NCBI GenBank assembly: GCA_028829895.1
Contig: CM054178.1
Span: 26,211,701-26,275,700, forward strand
Direction: 5' to 3'
Length of the DNA: 64,000 bases
Source of the DNA: Sinotaia quadrata
Taxonomy: Eukaryota > Mollusca > Gastropoda > Architaenioglossa > Viviparidae
In this document: in pieces, positions 1 to 12,318 of the stretch
Layout of the letters: each line of letters starts with the position of its first letter
Position numbering within the stretch: position 1 is the first letter of the stretch
Position numbers and translations under genes: made by a program
The notes under the pieces: model-generated
The model's database searches: none
What the model was told of the DNA's origin: nothing
The model's input: the letters and a program-made list of their open reading frames with translations, nothing else

Positions 1-129
1 GGCTCCAGGGACTAGGCCGATATATGTCATCAAGCTTAGCTCGGCTAGTCGGCCTACTTAGTTCATTTCTGAGGCTTGCTGATCTGCATGTTGTTGTTTT
101 CTTGTGTTTTTTCTTCTGTCCTTATGCAG

Positions 130-253
130 GTCATGATTAACCAGGACGGGGCGGGCTTGATCGTTGCAAACAGAAACCATAAGCGACCGACCCGTTCAGA
201 TCTCGTCTACTTCGAAAAAAGTCCTGATTATTGTGTACACGACCCAGCAATTG
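130..253 (+). CDS. Wnt2: Wnt2 penultimate exon
   Basis: Preceded by a pyrimidine-rich tract and TTATGCAG acceptor (127-129 CAG) and followed by the donor G|GTGAGT. Encodes VMINQDG through HDPAIG (41 codons plus one base). The following exon supplies the other two bases of the split glycine codon, so the reading frame is continuous. Confidence 0.93.
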
Positions 254-1249
254 GTGAGTAAATCGATTTTAATCCCTTATTGTCGTGTCGTCTTGGTTTG
301 TTTTGGCGTATTCTAAAGAGTCACTTGGGATGAGGTAGTCAAAATACCTAGAGCAATATACATAATCTACAGTTCCCGGTTTGTGAGCTAATATTATCTA
401 TGGTGTAAACTAATATACATTTAGTGCCTTGATTATCTAGGCTTATGAATGAATATATACAAGTATAGAGTCTGGATATCTAGGCAAATAAATGTCTAGA
501 TAATTTAAGTTTTTATCCGCTATATATGTAGTCTTTCGTATCTATGCCTATGAACCAATATATTTTACTTGAATATTTCAGCATACGAACCATTATATAT
601 ATATATAATGCATATAATTATTATGTGTGTGTGTGTGTGTGTGTATGTGTAGATACTATATATGTGTGTGTATGTATGTAATGTCTTGATACAGACTTAT
701 AAAATGTATTATATGTTTGCGTGTGCATGTGTGTGTGTGTTCTATATATCTTGGTTTCTAAACCACTACACACACATAAAATAAATAAATAATAGTTTGT
801 AGAGGGAGCGAGTAAAAAATCGGAAAACCGGAGAAAATGCCGACCCTGACTTTAGGACTTGCAAAACAAAATCTTATTTACTTCACCTTTGTTCCCTTCA
901 CCTTTCAGGGTCCCTGGGCACTGCTGGGCGCATATGCAACAAGACTTCCCTGGGCACTGACGGCTGTGACATCATGTGCTGTGGGCGTGGCTATGACACG
1001 GCCACTGTCCAGAAGGAAGACAAATGCGAATGCAAGTTCCAATGGTGTTGCGTTGTTCGCTGCAAAACGTGTCGACGATTGGTCGATGTGCATACGTGCA
1101 AGGGCCCGGCCATAGGGGACTCTCTAATGCTAGAAAGCAGCCTAGACAGCGATAGCGGAAGCAACCGGCACAAGGGGACAGAACCTCAGAGCAGAGAAAA
1201 AACACGTGCCAAAGACAATAACGACGACAGACATAATAGATATTTTTGA
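130..1249 (+). CDS. Wnt2: Wnt2 orthologue, C-terminal part (two last exons)
   Basis: Secreted cysteine-rich, lipid-modified Wnt ligand that signals through Frizzled/LRP receptors. Only the C-terminal part is here; exons with the signal peptide and the palmitoylated serine lie left of the window. The spliced product (130-253 joined to 909-1249) reads [56 protein letters not shown] and DVHTCK, all hallmarks of the Wnt C-terminal domain. The NQDG-x-VAN, DLVYFE and SLGTAGR segments fit WNT2 better than other subfamilies as I know them. NKT is a glycosylation sequon. After HTCK there is a 48-residue Ser/Asp/Arg/Lys-rich tail, longer than the short tail of vertebrate WNT2. Subfamily assignment is from remembered family motifs, not a tree. 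Confidence 0.93.
254..908 (+). other. Wnt2 last intron with TG microsatellite
   Basis: GT-AG intron of 655 bp. It contains short TG/TATG tracts around 619-760 and no other recognisable feature. Confidence 0.85.
909..1249 (+). CDS. Wnt2: Wnt2 last exon
   Basis: Acceptor CCTTTCAG at 901-908. Frame runs from SLGTAGR through the cysteine-rich block to HTCK and then a hydrophilic tail ending NRYF and TGA at 1247-1249. Local GC content is clearly higher than in the surroundings, as expected for a conserved exon. Confidence 0.94.
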
Positions 1250-1860
1250 AGAGAACAAGAGGAAAAGCGGGAGCATTCATATATCACCGTGCTAACGACA
1301 CTAAAGATTTGCTGGTATTTTCCCAAGATTTGTATTAATGTAGTGTTTATTCCAACGAACGTAAACATTCTGCTAGAAACATCGGTTACAATGGCGTGTC
1401 ATTTGATCTTCTGGTCCCATAAAATATTCTAGTTCTAGTAACGCCTGTGTTAATTTGCTATGAATTTGCTTTCTGTGCATAATCTATTTACTAGAATGGT
1501 CAAGAATGGTCAGGAACCCAATTTCAAGAGACAGATTTGCCCGCTAAATTACCTGTAATGAAACCTATCATCGACTTGTAAAGTGGATGATTCTCAGAAT
1601 TATGAGAGCTCCAGAAAGCATGATTTTGTGCTTTGCTGTTCGTAAACATAACGGAGAGAGAAAAATGGTTGTGATAGAAATCAGAAGGAAAACCACATGG
1701 CACACATTATTTTGTTTTATTAAAACTAAATTCCACAGAGATCTCCACTACCCACACCATCCCTACAAATTATGTCATTAATCGGGCGCTGTCTGGTCAG
1801 CGCCACGTGCTTGACCTACTTATTTTAGAAATCAATAAAACACACATGCGCAATACATAG
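1250..1860 (+). other. Wnt2 3' UTR region with poly(A) signal
   Basis: No conserved ORF. AATAAA at 1834-1839 is the first good poly(A) signal after the Wnt2 stop and marks a likely transcript end near 1855. The exact 3' end is inferred. Confidence 0.5.
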
Positions 1861-1952
1861 ATCACACGATATGTTAATACAAGTTGTCCATTATGTCATT
1901 ATTAGGCGCCTTCTGGTCAACTTCACTGGTTTGACCTACTTATTTTAGAAAC
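1768..1952 (+). repeat. two-copy direct repeat around the Wnt2 3' end
   Basis: About 62 bp at 1769-1830 (TTATGTCATTA...GGTCA...TTGACCTACTTATTTTAGAA type) recurs at 1889-1952 with roughly 80 percent identity by eye. The first copy lies immediately before the poly(A) signal. Confidence 0.6.
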
Positions 1953-2329
1953 ACATATCCACCCCTGGTATGTGCCTATGTCAAACATTTATGTTGAACC
2001 CATTTGATATTTACTATGTTTATGGTTTGGGTTTTTTTTGTTGAGTTGAACTGAAACCGCAGTTTCTCATACTAACAATTATCCTACAAAAAACCAGTGG
2101 GACTATATTTAATGTTTTGATTTGTCTGATTTTGATAGAAAGTAATGGTGGTTATAAACTTTTAATATATCAGGTGACGAAACAAAAACAAATCAGGCAG
2201 ACAACTCTGACAGGCTCCCCTCTACCGATCAAAATATCTTCTCATGTGTACCATCCTAATGATGTTTTATGGACAGTGTGTATCATTGCTGAACACTTTA
2301 AGACGTCTTAATTAAATTTTGTGACATTG

Positions 2330-2700
2330 CTTAACACCATCTGTGACGTCACAGAATATGAAACTCTTCTGATTGCCACATTTATGATGATGTACGGACA
2401 ATGTGTGACCCTCCTGATTGCCATCTTTGTAATGTACGGACAATGTGTGTCTCTCCTGATTGACATCTTTGTGATGTATGGACAATGTGTGACTTTCCTG
2501 ATTGCCATCTTTATGTGTGAATCTCCTTATTGCCAACTTTATGTTGTACAGACAATAGTATGTGACTCTCCTGATTGCAATCTTTATGATGTACGGACAG
2601 TAATATGAGACTCTCCTGATTGCCAACTTTATGTTGTACAGACAATAATGTGTGACTCTCCTGATTGCCAACTTTATGATGTACAGACAAATTATGATTC
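2330..2700. repeat. minisatellite, about 42-50 bp unit
   Basis: Seven to eight degenerate copies of a unit containing CTCCTGATTGCCA, CTTTATGATGTA and CGGACAATGTGTGA. Both strands show spurious open frames through it with repetitive peptides. Confidence 0.85.
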
Positions 2701-2729
2701 TGCTGTAACCACTTTCATTACGTATGAGA

Positions 2730-3240
2730 ACTGTGTGATTTTGTCAAAACCACTTTTATGAAGTAAGGACAATTCGTGACTTCGCTGAAATCTCTTTTAT
2801 GACGTAAGAACACTTCGTGACTTCGCTGAAACCACTTTTTGGACGTAAGGACACTTTATAACTTCGCTGAAACTTTTATGACGTAAGGACACTTTGTGAC
2901 TTCGCTTAAATAACTTTTATGATGTAAGGACACTTTGTGACTTCGCTTAAATAACTTTTATGACGTAAGGACACTTCGTGAATTGCTGAAACCACTTTTA
3001 TGACGTAAGGACACTTCGTGAATTGCTGAAACCACTTTTATGACGTAAGGACACTTCGTGAATTGCTGAAACCACTTTTATGACGTAAGGACACTTTGTG
3101 ACTTCGCTTAAATAACTTTTATGACGTAAGGACACTTTGTGACTTCGCTTAAATAACTTTTATGACGTAAGGACACTTCGTGAATTGCTGAAACCACTTT
3201 TATGACGTAAGGACACTTCGTGAATTGCGGAAACCACTTC
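2730..3240. repeat. minisatellite with TGACGTAA motif, 40-42 bp unit
   Basis: About twelve copies of a unit containing ACTTTTATGACGTAAGGACA followed by CTTCGTGAATTGCTGAAACC or CTTTGTGACTTCGCTTAAAT variants. The last copies (2990-3230) are nearly identical. Most copies keep TGACGTAA, which resembles a CRE/ATF half-site. Confidence 0.9.
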
Positions 3241-3890
3241 TGTAGCGTTGGACGGAGAATATATGGCGTATCCTGTCGCAGACGGGAGGAGGTTTTAAAG
3301 ACTAGTACTAGAAACGAAACGAAGAATTCTCACTTCTTGAGCAGTCTTGTGTAAGATATTATGACGCAAGGCTAATGCAAACACTATCCACAATAGATAT
3401 AGCATTCACTTCTGAAAATATGTTTTTGGAATGCTAGACTGAAGGGTGTGAGAGTTCCTGCCTACAACCACTATGGGTATCGAGTTTACAGTGATGTCAG
3501 TGACGACAAACGAAGAGAGGATAGATGATCAAATCGACGTGGAAAAATAGCATGTCTTCATGGACTTTACAACCCTTAGGCCAGCAACAAACTATCTTGT
3601 TGAACTAGCGGACTAAAATTTAAAATATTATACATACATGTAAAGAATTCTACATTGTCCTTAGTTCTACACTAAGTACTGCGCTCCTGTCTACTATCAC
3701 TAGATTAATTTTCTGTACTGAATGGTTAATTTGAATTTATCAGAGTTCGTTTGTTTATTTCACGGACACTACTAATTGATGCCAGCGCTTCGTACCAAGA
3801 GCAGGTGGCCTTTGTACTTTCAAATTATTGTGATTATTTGACTTTTAGCCTCTGTTCAGTAAACTTTCCTTTATTTGTTTATTTAGATAT
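3241..3890. other. intergenic, no recognised feature
   Basis: No conserved ORF or repeat structure that I can identify. Confidence 0.5.
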
Positions 3891-3949
3891 AGTGGTGTTT
3901 CAGTGTGTGCAGGCGGAGTGGTGGATTTAACACGAGTGCGTTGCTCCGT

Positions 3950-4265
3950 GTTGAAGACGTGTCTGTGAACACTGTAGCCTGTAATTGTATAACGATTACA
4001 GACATTGTACATATACATTTGTGTACTGTTTGTAGACTTATACTTGTGCATACTGTTTGTTAATACTGTAGCCTGTAATTGTATAACGATTGCAGACATT
4101 TGTGTACTGTTTGTGGACACTGTAGCTTGTATTTGTATAACGCTTGCAGACATTTGTACATATACATTTGTGTACTGTTTGTAGACTTGTGCATACTGTT
4201 TGTGGACATTTTACATATAAATACGAATACTGTTAGTGGACATTGTACAGGGTCATTTCGTTTGC
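3950..4265. repeat. degenerate minisatellite
   Basis: Irregular repeats built from GTGTACTGTTTGT, GACATTGTACATATACATTT and CTGTAGCCTGTAATTGTATA. Unit lengths vary from about 40 to 80 bp. Confidence 0.75.
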
Positions 4266-4499
4266 ATATTTCGCCTTTATATACACTGTATTTCAATCTG
4301 ATATTCGGCAAATAATTATGAATAAATAAAGCCTTTACTTATGGTTTAGGTGCAGATGCTATATAATTTCTGTCATGCACTATATAAATCAGTGTGCAAG
4401 AGTAAAATCGATATCTCTGAGATTTGCCAATCGATATAATATTTTCTGGTCATAGGAAGAAACAAGTATGCATTATTAGCAGCACACACACTCAGTTTC

Positions 4500-4668
4500 C
4501 AGTAGGTCAGCAAATCTAGAATATTCTTCACTTAGGCTGGTTTACTTTAGGCTCATACACTTTCAAAATAACACCATAAGAAGTTCACAAGGTTTGATCA
4601 CTGACAATTTAGCAACTTATATAACAATTAAAAATAAAAATAGGTAAGGGCAAATTTATTTTGTCACA
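4500..4668. mobile_element. 3' fragment of GTGTGGCAGAG-TIR element
   Basis: The right end (GGGCAAATTTATTTTGTCACA at 4648-4668) and inner text such as AATCTAGAATATTCTT and CTTTCAAAATAACAC match the element ending at 61541 and, more loosely, the complete copy at 42020-42666. No left terminus is visible, so this is a truncated, diverged copy. Confidence 0.6.
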
Positions 4669-6220
4669 TATAGTAAAGTTGTTAGGGTTTTTGATTGTGG
4701 ATGATCTTGTCCTTGAAGCTTCAACAGCAACATACTTAGGCTGGTCATGATAAAGAAAAGTTTCACTAACATTTTGAATATGTGCGTTTTTGTTGGCCTA
4801 CCATCATCTTTAATTTATTTAAGTTATAACTCACACACACTCTAAAGTTTTGCTGGATATTATCCGAAAGTAAAAGGTACTTTGTACTTGAGGGCACTCG
4901 GAAGAGTGCAATAAGACTGAATTGTGTTCATTTGGTAAAATGAGGCTATCATTTTCAACTCTTCATTTGTTTCTTATAGATGTGCATGGAACAAGACTGT
5001 CAATTTAGATACAATATACAGTGATAATCATGATAATTGAAATTGCTGAGATGGTAAAATCTGTTTTGTGCTGAAGAGGGGAAGTTTCACTATGCTACTT
5101 CTATAAACAATGCACAATACTAGGATGGGAACTAACTAATTTCTTTTCCAAAAACATATCATTGCCCTGAGTAGACTTTTCTCTGAATTAAATATTTATC
5201 TAAACAACAAGCCATGTATAAACCTTACAAAGTTCATATATGGATACATGTTTCCATTCTGGATTTCTATATTTAAACCTTGCACCAGGGTATAAAATTC
5301 CTTTATTTCTGAAGTGAACAAAAAATTCTTTTAATAATTTGCAGCAAGACATTTTTCATTTTAAAAAAGGAAAAAAAACAAAGCAAAATTTATTTTTATT
5401 TTTAATTTCACCCAACTGTACAGATATAACAATTTCACTCAGCTCTACAAATAAAACAATAATTTCATTCACCTCCAAATCTATTGTTCTCTGCTATATA
5501 TCTATAACAATAATTTCATTCACCTCCACACCTAAATCAGTAATTTTATTCAGCTAAACATACATGACAATAATTTTACTCAGCTCTACACATACCAATG
5601 ATTTCACTCAGTTTTCTTTGTATAACAACATACATAAACCCCACAGGCATACACTAACACACATACATGAAACTGGAAATTTTTAATATAATTTTAAGTA
5701 AATTCAAGCCTATTCTTATTCCATGAGAACTTGATGGCCTCTGTTAAAATGCTAAGCTTTAAAGAATGAAGTGTTGGTACTATAATATATCTATAATTTT
5801 ACTTGATACATATGCTAATTTTGTTGAAGTATTTATTTTGAATAATATTTATTAAAAATTCATTCAAAATGAAATTAAAAAGTAAATTTTATAAACATCT
5901 TCAAACTGTAAACATGATAACCTGAAACTCAAAATCAAACAAATACTGACCCCTCTAACAGGTATACCTATTCAGTTTGGTTTATTGGATGGAATTTACA
6001 CTTTCAGCTACATGTAACAAGTGTGTCACTGCTTATCTGGATATTACATTCATTAGATTAATTGCATTTTTGGGAAGTACAATCCCTATGAAAGAGAATT
6101 CCCCTATTTCAACCTGTGCCTTTTACCCATCAAAATTACATAAAACCCTCATCTATGATAAACCAAAAATGTATTGACCCAAATTTCTATAAGAAAATAT
6201 TTAGTTTACAACTATATATT
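4669..6220. other. intergenic between Wnt2 and ASZ1, with one minisatellite
   Basis: AT-rich DNA. A degenerate minisatellite at about 5400-5610 repeats ACAATAATTTCA-CTCAGCTCTACA. Otherwise no feature is recognised. Confidence 0.5.
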
Positions 6221-6231
6221 TTACCAATCAT

Positions 6232-6237
6232 TTTATT
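6232..6237 (-). promoter_or_regulatory. candidate ASZ1 poly(A) signal
   Basis: TTTATT on + reads AATAAA on -, about 90 bp after the ASZ1 stop codon. It is a candidate only; several AT-rich alternatives exist. Confidence 0.35.
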
Positions 6238-6324
6238 CTTTTTGTATGAAAACCCAACTAACTAAATAGATATGGACAGACTAATGAAAATATGCAATCT
6301 GTTAATTAATTTGGTGAACAAAAT

Positions 6325-6498
6325 TTACTTAAAAGTGGCTGTAACAGTCTGCAACACAGAATTCTTTTTCCAAGCAAACAATAAAACCGATGAAACTCCC
6401 AGTAGGATTAAGGCCAGCCGCTGGTATCGTAGTTTTCGTTTTGTAGAGCTTCTGGGTTGGATAAAGTCTGGAGGAGAGAAATCTTTTGAAGCCAGCTC
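6325..6498 (-). CDS. ASZ1: ASZ1 exon 12 (membrane anchor, stop)
   Basis: Acceptor CTGTGTATCAAG, phase 0. Encodes ELASKDFSPPDFIQPRSS, a basic stretch (KRKLRYQR), a 16-residue hydrophobic helix and the tail ...TATFK with TAA at 6327-6325. The tail-anchor layout matches the C terminus of vertebrate GASZ. Confidence 0.9.
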   Translation of the reverse strand, partial: ELASKDFSPPDFIQPRSSTKRKLRYQRLALILLGVSSVLLFAWKKNSVLQTVTATFK

Positions 6499-9400
6499 CT
6501 TGATACACAGAGAAATGACAAATTATTAACCATTTCATTCAGAGGATCAACAGAACTGACATTGTACATCAGATAAGCTCAAGTCCTAATCAAAATTAAA
6601 TCAGTAAATTAAAGTAATAATATTATTATTAAATTATTTTAAATTTTCTAAATCTTTATACTTTCTTTTTTACCTCCATTAAAGCAAAAATTAATAAATT
6701 TTTGTATGGTTAGAAGTGGAATGTTTTTTCCTGTCTTCCTTTGTTCTTGTTATTTATCATGAGTATGGGCTTCTGATGGAATAGTAAAGTCAATGAAATA
6801 TAAAAATGATACAGATTAAATCATCAGGCACTGATACCACACACTGAGTGATACTGATCAATCAATTTTAGGGATGGATAAGATATGTGGGAAGGTTTTT
6901 GAGAATGTCTTATTCTGAGAATACAATTAAGAGTGATCTTGTGACTTAATTGACAGAAAAATAGAAAAAGAAACAAATTCATAGATGTTATTATAATCAT
7001 TCCCCCACTCCCACCTGATAAAGCTTTCAATAAAAGCATAAGGCCACTTACTGCAGAATTCTTTTAAAGCATTTTATACCTTTGCATTTAAAATTTTTAT
7101 GTCCAAAACCAAGTAGACTTCAATATACTTAAACAAAACAATATTAATGGTTTGTCTTAAAATCAACGATATTTTGTATTTTATTCAACACTTATTTTAT
7201 AATTCATTTACTTTAATAATTTTATGAGGGGCACTGAAAATTTAAAATAATGTTTTTTAATTTGTTGTTTTGTTTAATTATTTTACTTTTGGGACAGAGT
7301 ATGTGATGTATTATAAAGAAAACAGTTAAGTGATGAGGTATGCATAAAATAATATTTTTGCACAAGTAAACAGTTTCAGAGCTGTGTTGCACAAATTACA
7401 AACAAGTAAGATTCATTTTACTTATAAGAGTTAGAAGTTTACAATTACGAATACATGTTCATAGTATTTTTTATTTTCTTTTTTCAATACCTATACATTT
7501 AAAAGGTGAATACCTCAAGAATAAATTGAGCTATCTATACATAGTAAGTACCGCTTTTCTTCTGAATTGTTTGTCTTAAACAAAATCATATCTACTCTTG
7601 GTTTTATTCAGTATTTATTTTAATTAATTTAATTAAATTAATTTAGCAAGCTTTGTGTGAATTTTTTTAATATTCCTATCTATGTGAACTCTCTGCTGCA
7701 TTATAATGCAAAGAACAAATGATAAATATGCATAAAATTGAATTTTGCATAAGAAAGACAGTGTTAGAGTTGTTTATCAAATAAAACAAAGTCAGAATCA
7801 TTGCACAAACATAAAAGTAGTTTACCATTATCCCTAGTCACATTAAAAATAAATAAATAAAAAAACTAAATAATTACTTGTACCCTTTATATACATTGTG
7901 AATGTGGTGAGAAGTTCTGCAGTATTAGTTAACAGACATGATTAATGCTTTTCTATCTCTTTCTTCTGCTTAAATACGGCGTTTTAAAATCCTGGCACTA
8001 GAGAAAAGTGATACCTGATTGTTCTCATTGTTTTCATAGAAGGACTCGTTACTGTTTCACTAGAAAATTTAAATTTGTCAAGAAGTTCATAGAAATTCTT
8101 TTCATAATCTTAATCTTTTAAAAAAATTTGCAAAATGTTCCAGTAGGCTTTAACTGTCACTTTTAATAGTTGTGTGGTAAATCCAATTCTTAACAAACAT
8201 GAGAAAGTGCCTTATGAGAGAAGTCTGCAACAGAAATTCTTCAAATCTCTCAAAAGTTATCAAGTCAAAAATATACTTCACAGCCATCCAGTGCCAAATC
8301 TTCAAGAAATTAACTTTGAAATAAATAGTAATTTTAACTGCACCCAAACTGTAAAGATGTACTTTTGGGGGTTTTTTTTGTTTTCTTTTACTTTTTTTCC
8401 CCTTGCAGCTACAGAAGCTTGGTTATTTAAAGTATTAAGAGTATTAAACATCACACACACACACACACACACTGTCTCTCTTACCTTGGAAAGAAGTGTA
8501 TGAAGACACTGAATTTCTCGTTGAAGAATTTTCACATTTTTTAAACCATCACCAGTATGAAGAAACAACTGTTGGGGTCCTGAACCATTCTGATAAAAAC
8601 AATAATAAGGATTTTCTTTAAAAGAGTCATAATGATACTAATGTAATTTCAATTCACAATAATTCAGTACTACAAATATTTTAACTCAAGTTTTGTTCTG
8701 AATATGATACATGGATTAGGAAAATTTTTGTTGAAAAATAGATATGATGTAAACCTTATCACATTTAAACTTACAATAAATTCTCTCACAACTGATATCA
8801 TAAAAGAGATAGAAAAATATGAACAGAACACAATATATGCTTATAATTGTATGACAAAGATGAAATATAAAAAGTGTGTTTGCAAGTCAGCAAATAATAA
8901 AATAAATGATTCAAGACTAAAAGAAATTAATAAGGACACAAGATATGCAAAACTAGAATGTGGAATGTACATAAGGGTTAGATGGAACATGGCATAATTC
9001 TGTTTCTCTTGCCACTGATAGATATATGTCTACCATTTCAACTTTTGCAGTAATATTTGCCATTTGGTTATATCAGTGGTACAGCTCTTACTCATTTTTA
9101 AATCTTATATGTTATTTCATTTTATGTTTGCTTGATGCAAATAAAAATTGCAGGAGTGACAAATTATTCTGAATTTATTTAAAAGTTCAAGGATGTGAAA
9201 TTATATATTCTAACTATCAGACCAGTCTTTTCTAAATTCTAACTAAATTTAATTCTTAATTACTAAAGTCTCTGATAATTTATATTTAAAATCATATAAC
9301 TAATTTTAAGCTTGTCATAATATATACAATATTAAGTTAAGGTATAAATATTTAAAATGCTTCAACACATATACAACAAAATATTACTGTACATCTTAGT

Positions 9401-12274
9401 CATTCTGAGCAAAATTGCAAATGATAAAATTTCATCAAATAAATGGTTAACAAAAAAAAAAAATACATAAAACTAATTATAATAAAAATAATAACAGTAA
9501 TAGTGACTTATTAGAAAACCTAATCTTTAATATAAATAAAAGCCCTAATGCTTAACAATATTATTAAATAAAGAGTAATGTAAGATACAAAACAAACAGC
9601 ATGCAAAGTACTAAACAATAATAATGCAAAATAATAAAAACTTAAATAAATTAAAAATTTTTAAATAAACACAATTACTAAAACAGTTAAAACTCAGTAA
9701 CAGTGCAGATGAAATCAAAGTTTTAAAAGAAACACTTAAAATTACTTAATGCACAGATAAAATAAAGCAACAGAGCAGAGAGTAAATAAAATTCAGTTAA
9801 ATCAAAGTTTCAATAGAAACTTAAAATTACTGAAAGCACATTTAAAACAGAGCAGAATATAAAAAATCAATAAAACCAAAGCTTCAACAGAAACACTTAA
9901 AATTACTGAAAGCATAGATATCTCCTCCTTTACAACCCCTGATGACTATCTGAAGATATGATCAAAGGATCTTTTAAAGGACATTTTAAAAAAAATGCAC
10001 TCTCTAATTATATGACTATTTGAAGCTATGACCAAAGGATCTGTAAATGACATTTTGAATGCACTCTGTAATTAATATGACTATATGAAGCTATGACCAA
10101 ATGATCATTAAATGACATTTTGAATGCACTCTGTAATTAATATGACTATTTGAAGCTATGACCAAAGGATCTTTAAATGACATTTTGAATGCACTCTGTA
10201 ATTATATGACTAATTGAAACGATTACCAAAGGGTCTTTTAAACAACATGAAAAATGCACTCTTTAATTATTCTGATAGTACTCTTCTCAGTAGACAATCA
10301 GAATTAAAAACGTTCTTAACATAAAGCAGACAAACTGTTAAATAAGTTTTCTACACTCTGATTATCATACCTTGCACGTTGAAAGAAAATCTGCTTTGCT
10401 CTGTAGATGATCTTTAATATATGTCACACTACTTGATATGTAGCGCAAGTGTTTGGACAGATTTGCAATAATTGCTACAGCATCTGCACAACTAAAGACA
10501 GTAAATAAAAGAAATTGCAAAAGAAATTACATGATCATTATTCAAAATGACAGATTCAGCATACTAAGATCAGATATTGATTTTTATAAATTAGGAAATT
10601 ATACTCTTATGGCAGTAATACTTGACTGATATATTAGACAAATGCTTCTGTTATTTTTCCTGCACTTTTTATTACCTAATTTCACTCTTCAGGCGAATTG
10701 GCACAAGACTGCTGGTTTCCCAATTTCTCTTGTGAACTGCAGCAATTCCTTCAAGCAATTTTTTCCGAACTCCAACCTCCATTATTCCCATCTGTTGACA
10801 TGAAAGCTCATAAGCCTTATTTCACACACAAACATACACACAAATTTCACTATCCTCATTTCACAAAATTATTTTCACAAACCTCATTTCAGTATCTTAC
10901 AATTAAAACATCAATAAAGATTTATGAGAAAAAGAATAGGGGCAGGTAAAAATTTCTAATTTGGCTGCCATGTTTATGTTTACCTAACCAAACTTGTTTA
11001 TTAGTTTTTATAAGTTTGCGCAAACTATTTACAAGTTCCCTAAATGTTCGTATTTTTAAAGCAAAAGATCACAAACATGATAAAATCTTGTATTAAAGCA
11101 TACAAGTTGGTCCTTGGGGATCCATGGAACCCAAAATGAGAAGCAAAGAAAAAAGGTGTCAGAGAATTGCTCCCCTTTGCCTAGATGTAAACAAGGCTAT
11201 CACCACTGGTATCTTTCTTGATGGCATACTGGAAAGTTATCCATGATTATTGCCTTGGCAACTTTTGAGGACTTTTGTCTGTGTCAACTGTTTCATTCAC
11301 TGATTTCTGATTTCCTTTTTTATCATCATTTCTGGTAATTTTTTCTTTCTTTACTTTGGCTGCTTGATGCTCAGCTGTCTTTTATTACTTTTAAAATAGT
11401 AAGATTTTCAAATTCGTATTAATCTTTTCTATTATCTGAGGTACAAATCTAACATCTTTCTGACTCCTCAATTGTTTGTACCATTACTGAAATACAAATT
11501 TTACCTTTTTAAGACTCCTTTCTATCTTTTGTACCATTTCTGAGAGCACACTCTATTACAGAATTTCTATGGGCACTTAATTTTGTAAGGTGCACACTCT
11601 ATTGTAGAAATTCTGAGGAACATAGCATACTTTTTCATCTTTCATCTTCTCATCAATCAATTTTTTTATTTTTGAAGAACAAATCTTACCTTTGCATTAT
11701 CCCTTCAATCACTGCAGTATTTTTTGAGGCAAATACTGTTTTTTCAAGTCCTAAATCATTGCATTTCTGAGAGATTACCTTTCTTTTCAACTACTGTTGA
11801 TTAGTGAGGCACAGATTGTACCTCTTTCATCAGCATTTTGGAGACACAAATCTCACCTGCTTTAGATCTCTTAAATCCACTGAACAATGTTTTTGCTATG
11901 AATCTTACTGCTTTCAAATTCCTTTCAGTTTATTGTGGCATTTTCGTGGTATAAATCTCATCTCTTTCGTATTCCATTTAATTAACTGAAGCATTTATGA
12001 GGTACCTTTTGAAGCATTTATGAGACATAAATCTCATCCCTTTCAATATATTTTAGCACTGAGGAACAAATTTCACCTCTTTCATATCCCCTAATTTACT
12101 GAAACATTTCTGAGACAGAAAAACAAAAATCACCCCTTTTCATAAACTTTTCAATTTAGTGAAGTATTTCTGATGTGCAAATCTCAATTCTTCATAGCCT
12201 TTCCATTTATTTAAGTTTGACTGAGGCAGAACTCTCACCACTTTTATAAAACCCTTCAATAAATGACACGTCAG

Positions 12275-12318
<44 letters not shown>

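Noticed and set aside
905..1115. Plus-strand frame starting at 837 through the Wnt2 exon
   Set aside because: Wrong frame; the Wnt motifs are in the frame ending at 1249 and begin after the acceptor at 908.
972..1280. Minus-strand open frames over the last Wnt2 exon
   Set aside because: Shadows of a GC-rich coding exon on the plus strand.
2308..2671. Open frames with repeated AIRRVTH(C/Y)PYI peptides
   Set aside because: Translation of the 2.3-2.7 kb minisatellite; no start context, no conservation expected.
2300..3240. CRISPR-like regular repeats
   Set aside because: Units are contiguous with no unique spacers, and the window is clearly animal nuclear DNA; these are minisatellites. The same holds for all other arrays here.
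7992..8047. Minus-strand SSARILKRR, similar to NSRILKRT at the C terminus of vertebrate GASZ, as a possible ASZ1 exon
   Set aside because: No good acceptor in phase, no membrane segment following, and exon 12 at 6498-6325 joins exon 11 directly in phase and supplies the expected anchor. The match appears to be chance.
8704..8997. 97-codon plus-strand frame in ASZ1 intron 10
   Set aside because: Lys/Asn/Ile-rich, typical of chance frames in AT-rich DNA; no motif.
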